Shown piece after piece: positions 44,093 through 52,572 of a stretch of 64,000 nt of DNA. Every line of letters begins with the position of its first letter. Position 1 is the stretch's first letter. The notes beneath the pieces are model-generated. The model worked only from the letters and a program-made list of their open reading frames with translations. It did not search any database and was not told the origin of the DNA. A program made the translations under genes and the position numbers. The DNA is from Clostridiales bacterium (GTDB taxonomy: Bacteria > Bacillota > Clostridia > Saccharofermentanales > Saccharofermentanaceae), in NCBI GenBank assembly GCA_017545245.1, contig JAFWPB010000022.1, positions 50,819 through 114,818 on the forward strand, given 5' to 3'.

Positions 44093-45406
44093 ATGTCCAA
44101 AAAGATGAAACATCTGATATCCGAGAATGTGGATTTTAATGAAGATGGTAAAATCAAATCGTTGGACGTATATGCACCTTTCCGTTTGAATCTGGGGATC
44201 GTTATCCTGGTCCTCGTCATGATGGCTTTCGGTATCCTGATGCTCTTTTCAGCAAGTATGCCGAAGGCGTACACTTCACAGGGCAATTCCATGTATTACG
44301 TTATCCGTCAGGGCAAATTCCTGCTGGCGGGCTTTGTTGTGGCGGCCGTGATCGCTTTTCTTCCGATCAAGAAATTCGACTTCTGGCCATTCACCATACT
44401 GGTCTTTTTTGTCGCACTCGGTGTGGCGGTCTGGACGATGGTGAAAGGTGAGATCGTGAATGGTGCGCGCCGCTGGGTCTTTATCGGCGGTACGTCGTTC
44501 CAGACATCGGAGCTGATCAAGATTGCCATAGTCTTCTTTATTGCGGGGTACCGTTCCGGTATCCAAAGGCTTAGAAAGAAGGGGAAACTCGTTGCGAAGA
44601 AGACCTTCTCCCAGTCCACGATCGATGCAGTAGTGGACATTACCTTCCCCGGCATGTGCATTCTTGTCGTACTTGGCATCGTTCTGGCACAGCCGCATAT
44701 GTCGTGCTTCCTGATCCTTTGTGCGGTCTCTTTCGTCAGCTTCCTTTGCTGCGGAATCCCGTTCCGTTCCTGGCTCCGTGGAGGCGCCCTTCTTCTGGCG
44801 ATTGGTATCATCGGCCTGGGCGGATTCTATCTGACGCTTTCTTCTGCGCAGAGAGAGAAGATCCAGAAGAACTTCGAGCACGTGGTGACGCGTCTCAATA
44901 TCTTCTCCACCATGAACAGTGATGAGGAGGAGGGAGAAGAAAAGGCGGATGAAGACGAGACATACCAGAGCAACCAATCCATTATTGCGGTAGGTTCCGG
45001 TGGCTTGAAAGGCGTTGGTTTCGGAAACAGCCGTCAGAAATATATGTATCTTCCGGAAGCACATAACGACTATGTGTATTCCATCATATGTGAAGAATTG
45101 GGTTTTGTGGGAGGAGTCAGTGTCCTGATCCTGTTCTGGCTGTTCATGATCGGCGGGTTCTATGTATCCTGGCGGGCGAGCAGCCTTTTCAGCCGTGTGC
45201 TGACGGCCGGCTATACGAGCCTTATCACGCTGCAGGCATTCCTCAATGTCGCCGTAGACATCGGCGCGATCCCTCCAACAGGTATTACCCTGCCGTTTTT
45301 CAGCTTCGGCGGTACGGCAAACTTCTTCTTTATGATCGCCGTAGGAATCATCCTTTCGGTGTCGAGATCCGGAACAAAGAGAAAAACAATGAAATTGGTG
45401 GTATAA
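44093..45406 (+). CDS. ftsW: Division-specific SEDS glycosyltransferase FtsW
   Basis: FtsW polymerises septal glycan with the division PBP. The 437-residue protein begins with a ~45-residue charged cytoplasmic segment, then about ten transmembrane helices. SEDS signatures are GARRWVFIGGTSFQTSELIKIAIV near 123-146, QPHMSCFLIL near 200, an extracellular acidic loop (DEEEGEEKADEDE near 280-292), SIICEELGFVGG near 328 and GITLPFFSFGGTANFFF near 395-411. The ATG at 44093 has AAGGAGGGGGAG upstream; an earlier in-frame ATG at 44060 lies within murF. murG starts two bases after its stop. Confidence 0.93.
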   Translation: MSKKMKHLISENVDFNEDGKIKSLDVYAPFRLNLGIVILVLVMMAFGILMLFSASMPKAYTSQGNSMYYVIRQGKFLLAGFVVAAVIAFLPIKKFDFWPFTILVFFVALGVAVWTMVKGEIVNGARRWVFIGGTSFQTSELIKIAIVFFIAGYRSGIQRLRKKGKLVAKKTFSQSTIDAVVDITFPGMCILVVLGIVLAQPHMSCFLILCAVSFVSFLCCGIPFRSWLRGGALLLAIGIIGLGGFYLTLSSAQREKIQKNFEHVVTRLNIFSTMNSDEEEGEEKADEDETYQSNQSIIAVGSGGLKGVGFGNSRQKYMYLPEAHNDYVYSIICEELGFVGGVSVLILFWLFMIGGFYVSWRASSLFSRVLTAGYTSLITLQAFLNVAVDIGAIPPTGITLPFFSFGGTANFFFMIAVGIILSVSRSGTKRKTMKLVV

Positions 45407-45407
45407 C

Positions 45408-46493
45408 ATGAAAGTGATCCTTGCAGGCGGTGGAACGAGCGGACATATTCATCCCGCTGTGGCAATCGCCGATGAACTGAAGAAACAAGACGAAAAGACG
45501 GAAGTGCTTTTTTGTGGTACGGAAAAAGGACTGGAGTCCCAGATCATCCCTTCGATGGGGTATCCGTTCCACGTGATCCGTGCCTCCCAGCTTCCGATGA
45601 AACTGTCGAAGAAAACATTCCGGGCATTCAAAGAATTCCTGGCCGGAAGAAAAATGTGCCGTGCACTTTTGCGCGAGCAGAAGCCGGATGTGGTCGTCGG
45701 AACAGGCGGTTTTGTATGCAGCCCGCTTATTGCCGCGGCGCATAAGGAGAAAGTGCCTATTCTTCTTCATGAACAGAATGCTTTTCCGGGAAGATCGAAC
45801 CGTCTGATGTCCCGTTATGCAGGCACCGTCTGCACCAGTTTCCATGACATGGAGCATTACTTTAACAAAAAAGCCAAGATCGTCTTCACGGGAAACCCGA
45901 TCAGAAGTGCTTTTGGCGACGTAGAAAGAACGAAATGCAGAGAAAAACTCGGACTTTCCGAGGAAACGTTCCTGATCCTGGCCATGGGAGGAAGTCTGGG
46001 TGCGAAGACCGTCAATGAATCGATCGTGGAGTTTGCCAGACAATGTAAGGATCCTAACGTGAAGATCATCCTGAGCGTAGGAAAACAGCGCTATAAAGAA
46101 GTTTCTGAACAGGCGAAGGATTGGCCTTCGTCGATCTCGGTATTTGAGTACATTCAGGATCCGGAAGTGTATATGGCGGCAGCGGACCTCTTTATCGGCC
46201 GTGCCGGAGCGATCAGCTGCGCGGAGATCCAGGCGGTCGGTGTGCCGTCTGTGCTGATTCCCTATCCGTATGCTGCGCAGGATCACCAGACCTTTAATGC
46301 CAAGGCCTTTTCGGAGATCGGCGCAGGCATATTGCTGCCGGACAATGAGGCGAAAGAAAATCTCCCCGGCATTGTGAACGGGCTGCTTTCGGATAAGGCT
46401 AAACTAAAGGAAATGCGTGAAAAGACGCTTTCTCTGGCGATTTATGATGCAGCCGCCAGAATATGTGACGAGGTACATGCACTTGCCAAGTGA
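45408..46493 (+). CDS. murG: Undecaprenyl-PP-MurNAc-pentapeptide GlcNAc transferase
   Basis: MurG makes lipid II from lipid I at the inner face of the membrane. The 361-residue GT-B enzyme shows AGGGTSGHIHPA (residues 6-17), VVGTGGFVCSPLIAAAH near 103-119, MGGSLGAKTVNE near 188-199 and RAGAISCAEI near 266 with the later YPYAAQDHQTFNA. All expected sugar-nucleotide and acceptor motifs are present. Its 3' end overlaps the ftsQ/divIB gene. Confidence 0.96.
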   Translation: MKVILAGGGTSGHIHPAVAIADELKKQDEKTEVLFCGTEKGLESQIIPSMGYPFHVIRASQLPMKLSKKTFRAFKEFLAGRKMCRALLREQKPDVVVGTGGFVCSPLIAAAHKEKVPILLHEQNAFPGRSNRLMSRYAGTVCTSFHDMEHYFNKKAKIVFTGNPIRSAFGDVERTKCREKLGLSEETFLILAMGGSLGAKTVNESIVEFARQCKDPNVKIILSVGKQRYKEVSEQAKDWPSSISVFEYIQDPEVYMAAADLFIGRAGAISCAEIQAVGVPSVLIPYPYAAQDHQTFNAKAFSEIGAGILLPDNEAKENLPGIVNGLLSDKAKLKEMREKTLSLAIYDAAARICDEVHALAK

Positions 46494-47430
46494 TGAAGTC
46501 AGAAAACCGAAAATACTGCTCGAAGACGAGGTCCCGGAGAAGCCCGAGGCTGAACCGGAAGAGAACGATACCGCCGATCAGGAACGCGGTACGGATTCTC
46601 ATGCCCGCGAGAAGCAGAGACGCTCTCATGTGAAGTTTTCCCTGAAAGCAGTGCTCTGGGTGGTTTTTCTTGTGATTCTCTTCACAGTCGTCATGCTGTT
46701 CTGCTTCCTGCCCGGATTCCATATCCAGAATATTGAGATTTCCGGAAATGAGAAGGTGACAACAGAGGAGATTCTTTCAATCCTGGATATCCATAAAGAT
46801 GAGCACCTGATCTCGCATATCGGCGGATCTTTGAAATCAATCGTGACGATGCACTATGGAAATCTCGAAGAGAAGCTGAAATCCGAGAGATCGTATATCC
46901 AGAACGTCAGTATTGTGCCCAGTTTTCCAGGGAATGTTTACATAACGATTACAGAAAGAAAAAAAGTCGCTTACGTTGCGATCCCGGACGGATATGCCGT
47001 GATTGCGGAAGACGGAGCGGTGCTGGAGATCTGTCAGGGCGATGTCCCGGAGGGCGTTCCGGAACTTCGCGGCCTTCCTGTAAGATCCGCGCAACTTGGA
47101 AAACCACTGGATATGACGTCGGATGAGGGTTATGAGATCTCCCTTTCCATCCTGGGCGCGATCCTTGGCGCAGACAGCATCGACAAGACCGAGGACGATA
47201 CTTTTGACTTTCTTGCCAATATCGTCTGCATCAGGTATTGCGAGAATATGACATCCTTTATTGAAGTGAAGATCCCTAACCGAGAGAAAACTGTTACAGT
47301 TAAAGTCGGTTCCATGACTACGATCTCGGATGATATGCAATGGCTCCGATATGCCATTGTTTCAGGCTATTTCGAGGAAAAAACGGGCGAATTGCTGGAC
47401 ATGACCGGCAACAACTACATCCTTCGCTGA
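46477..47430 (+). CDS. ftsQ: Cell division protein FtsQ/DivIB
   Basis: A bitopic divisome protein of about 317 residues. A charged cytoplasmic segment of some 50 residues (many Glu, Pro, Arg) is followed by one transmembrane helix (AVLWVVFLVILFTVVMLFCF), a POTRA domain (HIQNIEISGNEKVTTEEILSI) and the beta domain. The start is uncertain: ATG 46477 has GAGG only a few bases away; TTG 46483 would be better spaced; ATG 46417 is deep within murG. It overlaps the end of murG by 17 bases. murC and murB, often found here, are absent. Confidence 0.88.
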   Translation: MHLPSDEVRKPKILLEDEVPEKPEAEPEENDTADQERGTDSHAREKQRRSHVKFSLKAVLWVVFLVILFTVVMLFCFLPGFHIQNIEISGNEKVTTEEILSILDIHKDEHLISHIGGSLKSIVTMHYGNLEEKLKSERSYIQNVSIVPSFPGNVYITITERKKVAYVAIPDGYAVIAEDGAVLEICQGDVPEGVPELRGLPVRSAQLGKPLDMTSDEGYEISLSILGAILGADSIDKTEDDTFDFLANIVCIRYCENMTSFIEVKIPNREKTVTVKVGSMTTISDDMQWLRYAIVSGYFEEKTGELLDMTGNNYILR

Positions 47431-47529
47431 AAGTCACACTACATTTTGGGGGAGAAATACTTAGAAAACTTCCCCGCAAAACCGCAGTAATCTAACTGTA
47501 ACAAGAATTTCGAGAGTTAGTATGCTCTA

Positions 47530-47558
47530 TTGCTTGACCCCAACATTTAGTGTAGAAT
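47530..47558 (+). promoter_or_regulatory. Likely ftsZ promoter
   Basis: TTGCTT (47530-47535), 17-base spacer, TAGAAT (47553-47558), about 80 bases before ftsZ. The 206-base gap between ftsQ and ftsZ also contains a GC-rich dyad (GGGGGAG at 47448, CTTCCCC at 47469) without T-run and an AT-rich leader. Confidence 0.55.
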
Positions 47559-47636
47559 TGTTAAAGATAGCTAAATAGGCTTAATTATTTATGCGGATAT
47601 ATCTTTTATATAAAGCTAACGGAGGAAGATTCGGTT

Positions 47637-49154
47637 ATGTCAGATTTTAAGCTTGGATATTCTATGGAAGACGAACCATTTGCAGCCATCAAGGTAATTG
47701 GTGTAGGCGGTGGTGGATGTAACGCTGTCGATCGTATGATCGAGAGTTCGGTTCAGGGAATCGATTTTATCTCTATCAATACAGATCATCAGGCTCTGGC
47801 AAGATCGAAGGCTCAGATCTCCATCCAGATCGGTGAGAAGATCACAAGAGGTCTTGGCTGCGGCGCAGACCCGACGGTTGGCGAGAAAGCTGCTGAAGAA
47901 AGTAAAGATGAGATCGCTCAGGCGATCCGCGGTACGGATATGTTGTTCATCACAGCCGGTATGGGCGGTGGTACAGGAACAGGTGCTGCTCCGGTAGTTG
48001 CCCAGATCGCTCGTGAACTCGGTATCCTGACAGTTGCAGTAGTAACCAGACCGTTCCGTTTTGAAGGCCCGCGTCGTGCAATGAACGCAGAACGTGGTAT
48101 CCGCGAGATCGAGAAGTACGTTGACTCCCTTATCGTTGTTGCCAACGACAAGCTCCTCGACATTACTGATGAAGATACTTCCATTGATGATGCATTTAAT
48201 ATGGCTGACCAGGTACTGAAGTTCGGTGTTGCCGGTATTTCCGACCTCGTTGCTATTCCTGGACTCATCAACCTCGACCTTGCTGACGTACGTCGTATCA
48301 TGACGAACGCCGGTATCTGCCATATGGGTATCGGTCGTGCTTCCGGTGAGGGCAGAGCGTCTGCCGCTGTGAAGCAGGCAATCAACAGCCCGCTCCTTGA
48401 CACAACGATCGAGGGCGCAAGAGGCGTTATCATCAACTTTACCGGTTCACGCAACATGAAGCTCCACGAAATCGATGTAGCCGCTTCCGTTGTTAGAGAT
48501 GCAGTAGCCGGCGATGCAGACATCATCGTTGGTGCAGTTACAGACCCGACACTCGAAGACGAGATCATGATCACCGTTATCGCTTCCGGCTTTGAGAATA
48601 CAGAGAACGCTTCCGCGGCTTTCCGTCCGGCAACGTCCATCATCTCCAAGCAGAATCCGACCATCATCGGCCAGGCAACACCTTCTGCTTCTACATCTCG
48701 TCCGATTTCTCCGATCTCACCGGTTTCCCAGTCTGCTTTTGAAAAGCCGGCTCCTGCACCGGTAGCTCCGGCACCGGCTCCGAAGGCGGATATCCCGCAG
48801 TTCCTGTTTGGTGATCCAGAACCGGCAAAGACAGAGGAAGCTCCGACGAGAGTATATGCTCCAAAAGCTCAGCCGGCACCGGCTCCGGTTGCTCCAGTAG
48901 CACCAGTTGCTCCGGCCGCACGTCCGCAGGCGACAACATACAGTAATCCGATTCCGCAGGCTCCGGCTGCACCAGCTGCTCCGGCTGCACCGGTACAGCA
49001 GGGTGGAAGACCTCAGCCGAACGTAGTACCTCAGGTACGTCCACAGCAGGCTGCTCCAGCTGCTCCGAAGGCAGGCGAGGCTCCTGCAGCGAAACCGGAG
49101 AAGAAGAGAATCCTTCCGTGGTTCTTAAGCGATAATGATAACCTGGATGAGTAA
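47637..49154 (+). CDS. ftsZ: Cell division protein FtsZ
   Basis: FtsZ is the tubulin-like GTPase forming the division ring. The 505-residue protein has the nucleotide-binding [16 protein letters not shown] (about 19-34), the tubulin signature [10 protein letters not shown] (near 110-119) and the T7 region ([10 protein letters not shown] NxDxx[12 protein letters not shown] near 215). The globular part ends near residue 335. An unusually long linker of about 145 residues rich in Ala and Pro (many PAP and VAP repeats) leads to the C-terminal peptide [11 protein letters not shown], a variant of the usual partner-binding tail. Own promoter; GGAGGAAG precedes the ATG. Confidence 0.97.
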   Translation: MSDFKLGYSMEDEPFAAIKVIGVGGGGCNAVDRMIESSVQGIDFISINTDHQALARSKAQISIQIGEKITRGLGCGADPTVGEKAAEESKDEIAQAIRGTDMLFITAGMGGGTGTGAAPVVAQIARELGILTVAVVTRPFRFEGPRRAMNAERGIREIEKYVDSLIVVANDKLLDITDEDTSIDDAFNMADQVLKFGVAGISDLVAIPGLINLDLADVRRIMTNAGICHMGIGRASGEGRASAAVKQAINSPLLDTTIEGARGVIINFTGSRNMKLHEIDVAASVVRDAVAGDADIIVGAVTDPTLEDEIMITVIASGFENTENASAAFRPATSIISKQNPTIIGQATPSASTSRPISPISPVSQSAFEKPAPAPVAPAPAPKADIPQFLFGDPEPAKTEEAPTRVYAPKAQPAPAPVAPVAPVAPAARPQATTYSNPIPQAPAAPAAPAAPVQQGGRPQPNVVPQVRPQQAAPAAPKAGEAPAAKPEKKRILPWFLSDNDNLDE

Positions 49155-49160
49155 TACACT

Positions 49161-49631
49161 ATGAAATGCCCTTATTGCGGACATCTTGAAGATAAAGTAA
49201 TTGATTCACGGCCTGCGGAGGATGGATCTTCCATCCGCCGCAGGCGTGAGTGTTTATCTTGCTCTACACGTTTTACCACGTACGAGAAGGTGGAGATGAA
49301 TCCTCTTCTGGTCGTGAAGAAAGACAGTACGAGACAAGTTTACAGTCAGGAGAAGTTACTTGGCGGACTTCTCCGTGCATGTGAGAAAAGACCGGTATCG
49401 CTCGATCAGCTGATGGGCGTGGTCGGTTATGTTGAATCACAGATCGCAAACAGCGCCAAGCGGGAGATCTCGACGACCGAGATCGGCGAACTTGTTATGG
49501 AACAGTTGAAGACGATCGACGACGTAGCGTACGTGCGTTTTGCTTCTGTATATAAGGAGTTTAAGGATGTCGAATCGTTTAACACAATGATTGCCGAGAT
49601 GGCGAAAACTACGGAGAAGAAGGGGTTGTAA
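49161..49631 (+). CDS. nrdR: Transcriptional repressor NrdR
   Basis: NrdR represses ribonucleotide reductase genes in response to dATP/ATP. The 156-residue protein has the zinc ribbon CPYCGH...[12 protein letters not shown] (residues 3-42) and an ATP-cone domain ([21 protein letters not shown] onward). It begins six bases after ftsZ, where spore-formers often carry spoIIGA-sigE-sigG. The next gene starts right after its stop. Confidence 0.95.
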   Translation: MKCPYCGHLEDKVIDSRPAEDGSSIRRRRECLSCSTRFTTYEKVEMNPLLVVKKDSTRQVYSQEKLLGGLLRACEKRPVSLDQLMGVVGYVESQIANSAKREISTTEIGELVMEQLKTIDDVAYVRFASVYKEFKDVESFNTMIAEMAKTTEKKGL

Positions 49632-49632
49632 C

Positions 49633-50355
49633 ATGAAGAAGGTACTCGTTGTCGATGATGATCCGAATATTGTAGAAGTCTTGCGCATCTACTTTGATAA
49701 AGATGGCTTTGCAGTCATCAGTTGCCTTTCCGGTGACAAAGCTCTGGAGACATTCCAGACTTCCCAGCCGGATCTGGTCGTTCTCGACCTGATGCTTCCA
49801 GGTAAGGATGGATATGACATCTGTCGTGAGATCCGGAAGACATCCGAAGTACCGATCATTATGCTCACTGCCCGTACAGATACACTGGATAAGGTCGTTG
49901 GTCTGGAACTTGGTGCAGATGACTATGTACAGAAGCCATTTGAGCCGAAGGAGCTTCTGGCCCGCGTAAAAGCAGTCCTTCGTCGTACAGAGAAGAGAGA
50001 AACGACGACAACAGCAGGAAACGATAATCCGGAAAAGAATGAAGTTATCTCTTACGATGGATTTACAGTAGATATGGCCAGATACGTGGTTACCGTAGAT
50101 GGCAAAGAAATCGATATCCCGCCGAAGGAACTGGAACTTCTGTTCTTCCTGGCATCTCATCCGAATCGCGTATTTACCCGTGAACAGCTCCTCGAGAATG
50201 TATGGGGCTATGATTTCTACGGAGAGTCCCGTACAGTAGACGTACATATCAAGCGTATCCGTGAGAAACTGGAAAGACCGAATGTGAAGGTCAACTGGGA
50301 AATCCGTACCGTCTGGGGCGTAGGCTATAAGTTTGAAACCTCTGCCAACGCGTAA
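49633..50355 (+). CDS. OmpR-family response regulator
   Basis: A 240-residue two-component regulator. The receiver has the acidic pocket DDD (residues 8-10), phospho-acceptor Asp52 (VVLDLMLPG), Thr near 79 (MLTAR) and Lys near 101 (YVQKPF). The winged-helix domain starts near 145 (YDGFTVDMARY) and ends RTVWGVGYKF. The ATG 49633 overlaps nothing and starts two bases after the nrdR stop; the frame from 49591 is not homologous. The sensor kinase gene follows 21 bases later. Confidence 0.94.
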   Translation: MKKVLVVDDDPNIVEVLRIYFDKDGFAVISCLSGDKALETFQTSQPDLVVLDLMLPGKDGYDICREIRKTSEVPIIMLTARTDTLDKVVGLELGADDYVQKPFEPKELLARVKAVLRRTEKRETTTTAGNDNPEKNEVISYDGFTVDMARYVVTVDGKEIDIPPKELELLFFLASHPNRVFTREQLLENVWGYDFYGESRTVDVHIKRIREKLERPNVKVNWEIRTVWGVGYKFETSANA

Positions 50356-50376
50356 TCACGCATTGGGGGAGTAAAG

Positions 50377-51891
50377 ATGAGTGATCCGGCAAAAAAATCC
50401 CAGTCCGTGTTGTTTCGTACCACACTGTCTTTGGCAGTGGGTACGATTCTGGTTTTTTTCGTGCTGATCATGGTCTTTTACCGTAACTCCACATCCAGCC
50501 TTGTTGCTGAAAGAAAAGACAAACTGGCCATACAGGCAGAATCGATCGCGATGACCTATGACTCTCTGGAGAATGATCCAAGTGTCACGGATTCTGCTGT
50601 ACAGGCTTTCGTCAATACGATTGCACGTACCGAAGATTGTTCCGTGTGGTTCTGCCGCGGAAACGGAATGATCGCTTATTCCACATCCATCCCCGGTTTT
50701 GTCAGAGACGATCTGCATAAGGCCAATGACAGAATCTACCTTTCTACCGGCATCATGGACACACTGATGCGGAATATGGGTAAGAGTATTTCGATGGAAT
50801 CCAGCAACGGTATTTTTGCCAGTGCAAGAAGTGTCTCGGTCATGGTCATTCATCAGACTTCCGTTCCGGATGTATACGTGCTCCTTCTTTCTACGATCAA
50901 TGTTGAAGAAGAGGTATTCTGGAGACTGTCCAATGGTCTGGCTCTGCCGATCCTGGTTTCTTTTTCCATGGCTCTTTTATTCTTCTCGCTGATGGCACGT
51001 TCTTTGATCAAACCGTTGCGTGCTCTTTCCGATGCTGCTACGCAGGTGACAAAGGGCGATCTTTCCGTTCGTGTTGACATTCCGGGACTGCGAAAACAAT
51101 CCACGTTGAAATACATGTTGACGGATGAGATCACGAACATGGTATCGACGGTAAATGATATGATCGAGAGACTGGAACGTCAGGAACAGGACCGTAAAGT
51201 CTTTATTTCCAGTATTGCGCACGACCTTCGTACGCCGCTTACTTCCATTAAGGGCTTCCTGACTGCGATCTCTGATGGAACGATTCCGCCGGAAAGCTAT
51301 CCGAAGTATATGGATATTATCCAGACAGAAGTAAACCGTATCCAGCGCCTGATCACTTCCATGACCGAAGCTTCCTCTCTGAGTCAGGTCGATCCGGAGA
51401 ATATGGAAGAATTCGATATTAACGATATGGTGCGTGATGCAGTCAGAAATATTGAGAATCTGCTTTCCGACAAGAATATCAGCGTGACCGTCGATCTTGG
51501 CACAAATGCCGAGGAAGAAATGCTCGTCTATGGCGAGTCGCAGGCTCTGTACCGCGTTTTCTATAATCTTCTTACCAATGCGGTGAAGTTTACACCTGTT
51601 GATGGTGAGATCTTGATCTCGACCAAAGTTTCTGAAAGCGAAGGCAAGGTCTATGTTTCCCTCGAAGACTCCGGTACCGGTATTCCGGAAGACAAACTGG
51701 AGAGAGTATTCGAGAGTTTCTATAAAGTGGATCCATCCCGTACGGAGAGCGGCTTCGGACTTGGTCTTTATATCTGCCGTGAGATCATCCAGGCGCATGG
51801 TGAAAAGATCTGGGCAGAAAATGGTACGGATCTCGGAGGCGCCAAGTTTATCTATACTTTGAAGGATTACCGCTTCAAGGAGGGAAAATGA
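50377..51891 (+). CDS. Sensor histidine kinase
   Basis: A 504-residue membrane kinase. Transmembrane helices are at about 15-36 and 187-210, framing an extracytoplasmic sensor domain of about 150 residues. A HAMP domain follows, then the HisKA box with phospho-acceptor His282 (IAHDLRTPLTSIKG), the N box (NLLTNAVKFTP), G1 (DSGTGIP), F box (FESFYKVDP) and G2 (GFGLGLYICREI). It is the partner of the upstream response regulator. The signal is unknown; the architecture resembles WalK/ResE-like kinases. Its stop overlaps the nth start (ATGA). Confidence 0.93.
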   Translation: MSDPAKKSQSVLFRTTLSLAVGTILVFFVLIMVFYRNSTSSLVAERKDKLAIQAESIAMTYDSLENDPSVTDSAVQAFVNTIARTEDCSVWFCRGNGMIAYSTSIPGFVRDDLHKANDRIYLSTGIMDTLMRNMGKSISMESSNGIFASARSVSVMVIHQTSVPDVYVLLLSTINVEEEVFWRLSNGLALPILVSFSMALLFFSLMARSLIKPLRALSDAATQVTKGDLSVRVDIPGLRKQSTLKYMLTDEITNMVSTVNDMIERLERQEQDRKVFISSIAHDLRTPLTSIKGFLTAISDGTIPPESYPKYMDIIQTEVNRIQRLITSMTEASSLSQVDPENMEEFDINDMVRDAVRNIENLLSDKNISVTVDLGTNAEEEMLVYGESQALYRVFYNLLTNAVKFTPVDGEILISTKVSESEGKVYVSLEDSGTGIPEDKLERVFESFYKVDPSRTESGFGLGLYICREIIQAHGEKIWAENGTDLGGAKFIYTLKDYRFKEGK

Positions 51892-52571
51892 GTACATCCC
51901 GCCGTACGCGCGAAATACTGGATAAACTCCACCAACTTTATCCCGAAACGGAGTGCACACTGGATATCGATGAAGATCCTTTTCACTTGCTGTGCCGCGC
52001 GGTATTGTCGGCGCAGTGCACGGATGTGCGCGTAAATCAGGTCAGCCAAGTGCTTTTTGCGGAGTGTCCGGGATATGAGGACATGATCCTTGCAGGAAAA
52101 GAAAAGATCGGAGAGATCATCAAACCCTGCGGTTTCTGGAAAACGAAATCCGCGTATCTCTATGATAGTGCTGTACTCCTGAAAGAGAAATATCACGGCG
52201 AGATGCCGAAGAGTGCTGATGAACTTGAGCAGTTCCCGGGTGTAGGAAGGAAAGTGGCGAACCTTCTGGTGTCGGAATTATTCGGTATTCCGGCAATCGT
52301 GGTCGACACACACTGCATGCGTGTATCGGGGCGTCTGGGTCTTTCTTCCGGAAAGAATCCTGCTGTAATTGAAAAAGAACTGATGAAGGTGCTTCCTAAA
52401 GAAGAGTGGGCGCCTTTCGGACATAGAATGGTCGATCATGGACGGGCCGTATGTACGGCACGCGCACCGAAGTGCGATGCTTGCACGCTTTCGGATATCT
52501 GCCCGAAGCAAGGTGTGGCTGTCAAAAAGACGGAATCGAAGAAGACCGGACGTACCGGCAAGAAGGTGTGA
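51888..52571 (+). CDS. nth: Endonuclease III
   Basis: A DNA glycosylase/AP lyase that removes oxidised pyrimidines. The 227-residue protein has the helix-hairpin-helix and catalytic region FPGVGRKVANLL with Lys122 and catalytic Asp140 (VVDTHCMRV). The 4Fe-4S ligands C-x6-C-x2-C-x5-C are present near the end (CTARAPKCDACTLSDIC). A Lys/Thr-rich tail follows. AAGGAGG within the kinase gene precedes the ATG. recG begins one base after its stop. Confidence 0.96.
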   Translation: MSTSRRTREILDKLHQLYPETECTLDIDEDPFHLLCRAVLSAQCTDVRVNQVSQVLFAECPGYEDMILAGKEKIGEIIKPCGFWKTKSAYLYDSAVLLKEKYHGEMPKSADELEQFPGVGRKVANLLVSELFGIPAIVVDTHCMRVSGRLGLSSGKNPAVIEKELMKVLPKEEWAPFGHRMVDHGRAVCTARAPKCDACTLSDICPKQGVAVKKTESKKTGRTGKKV

Positions 52572-52572
52572 T

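Noticed and set aside
44093..45406. FtsW gene as SpoVE (sporulation paralogue)
   Set aside because: Its place between murF and murG in the dcw cluster and the single copy there favour FtsW; sequence alone cannot fully separate the two.
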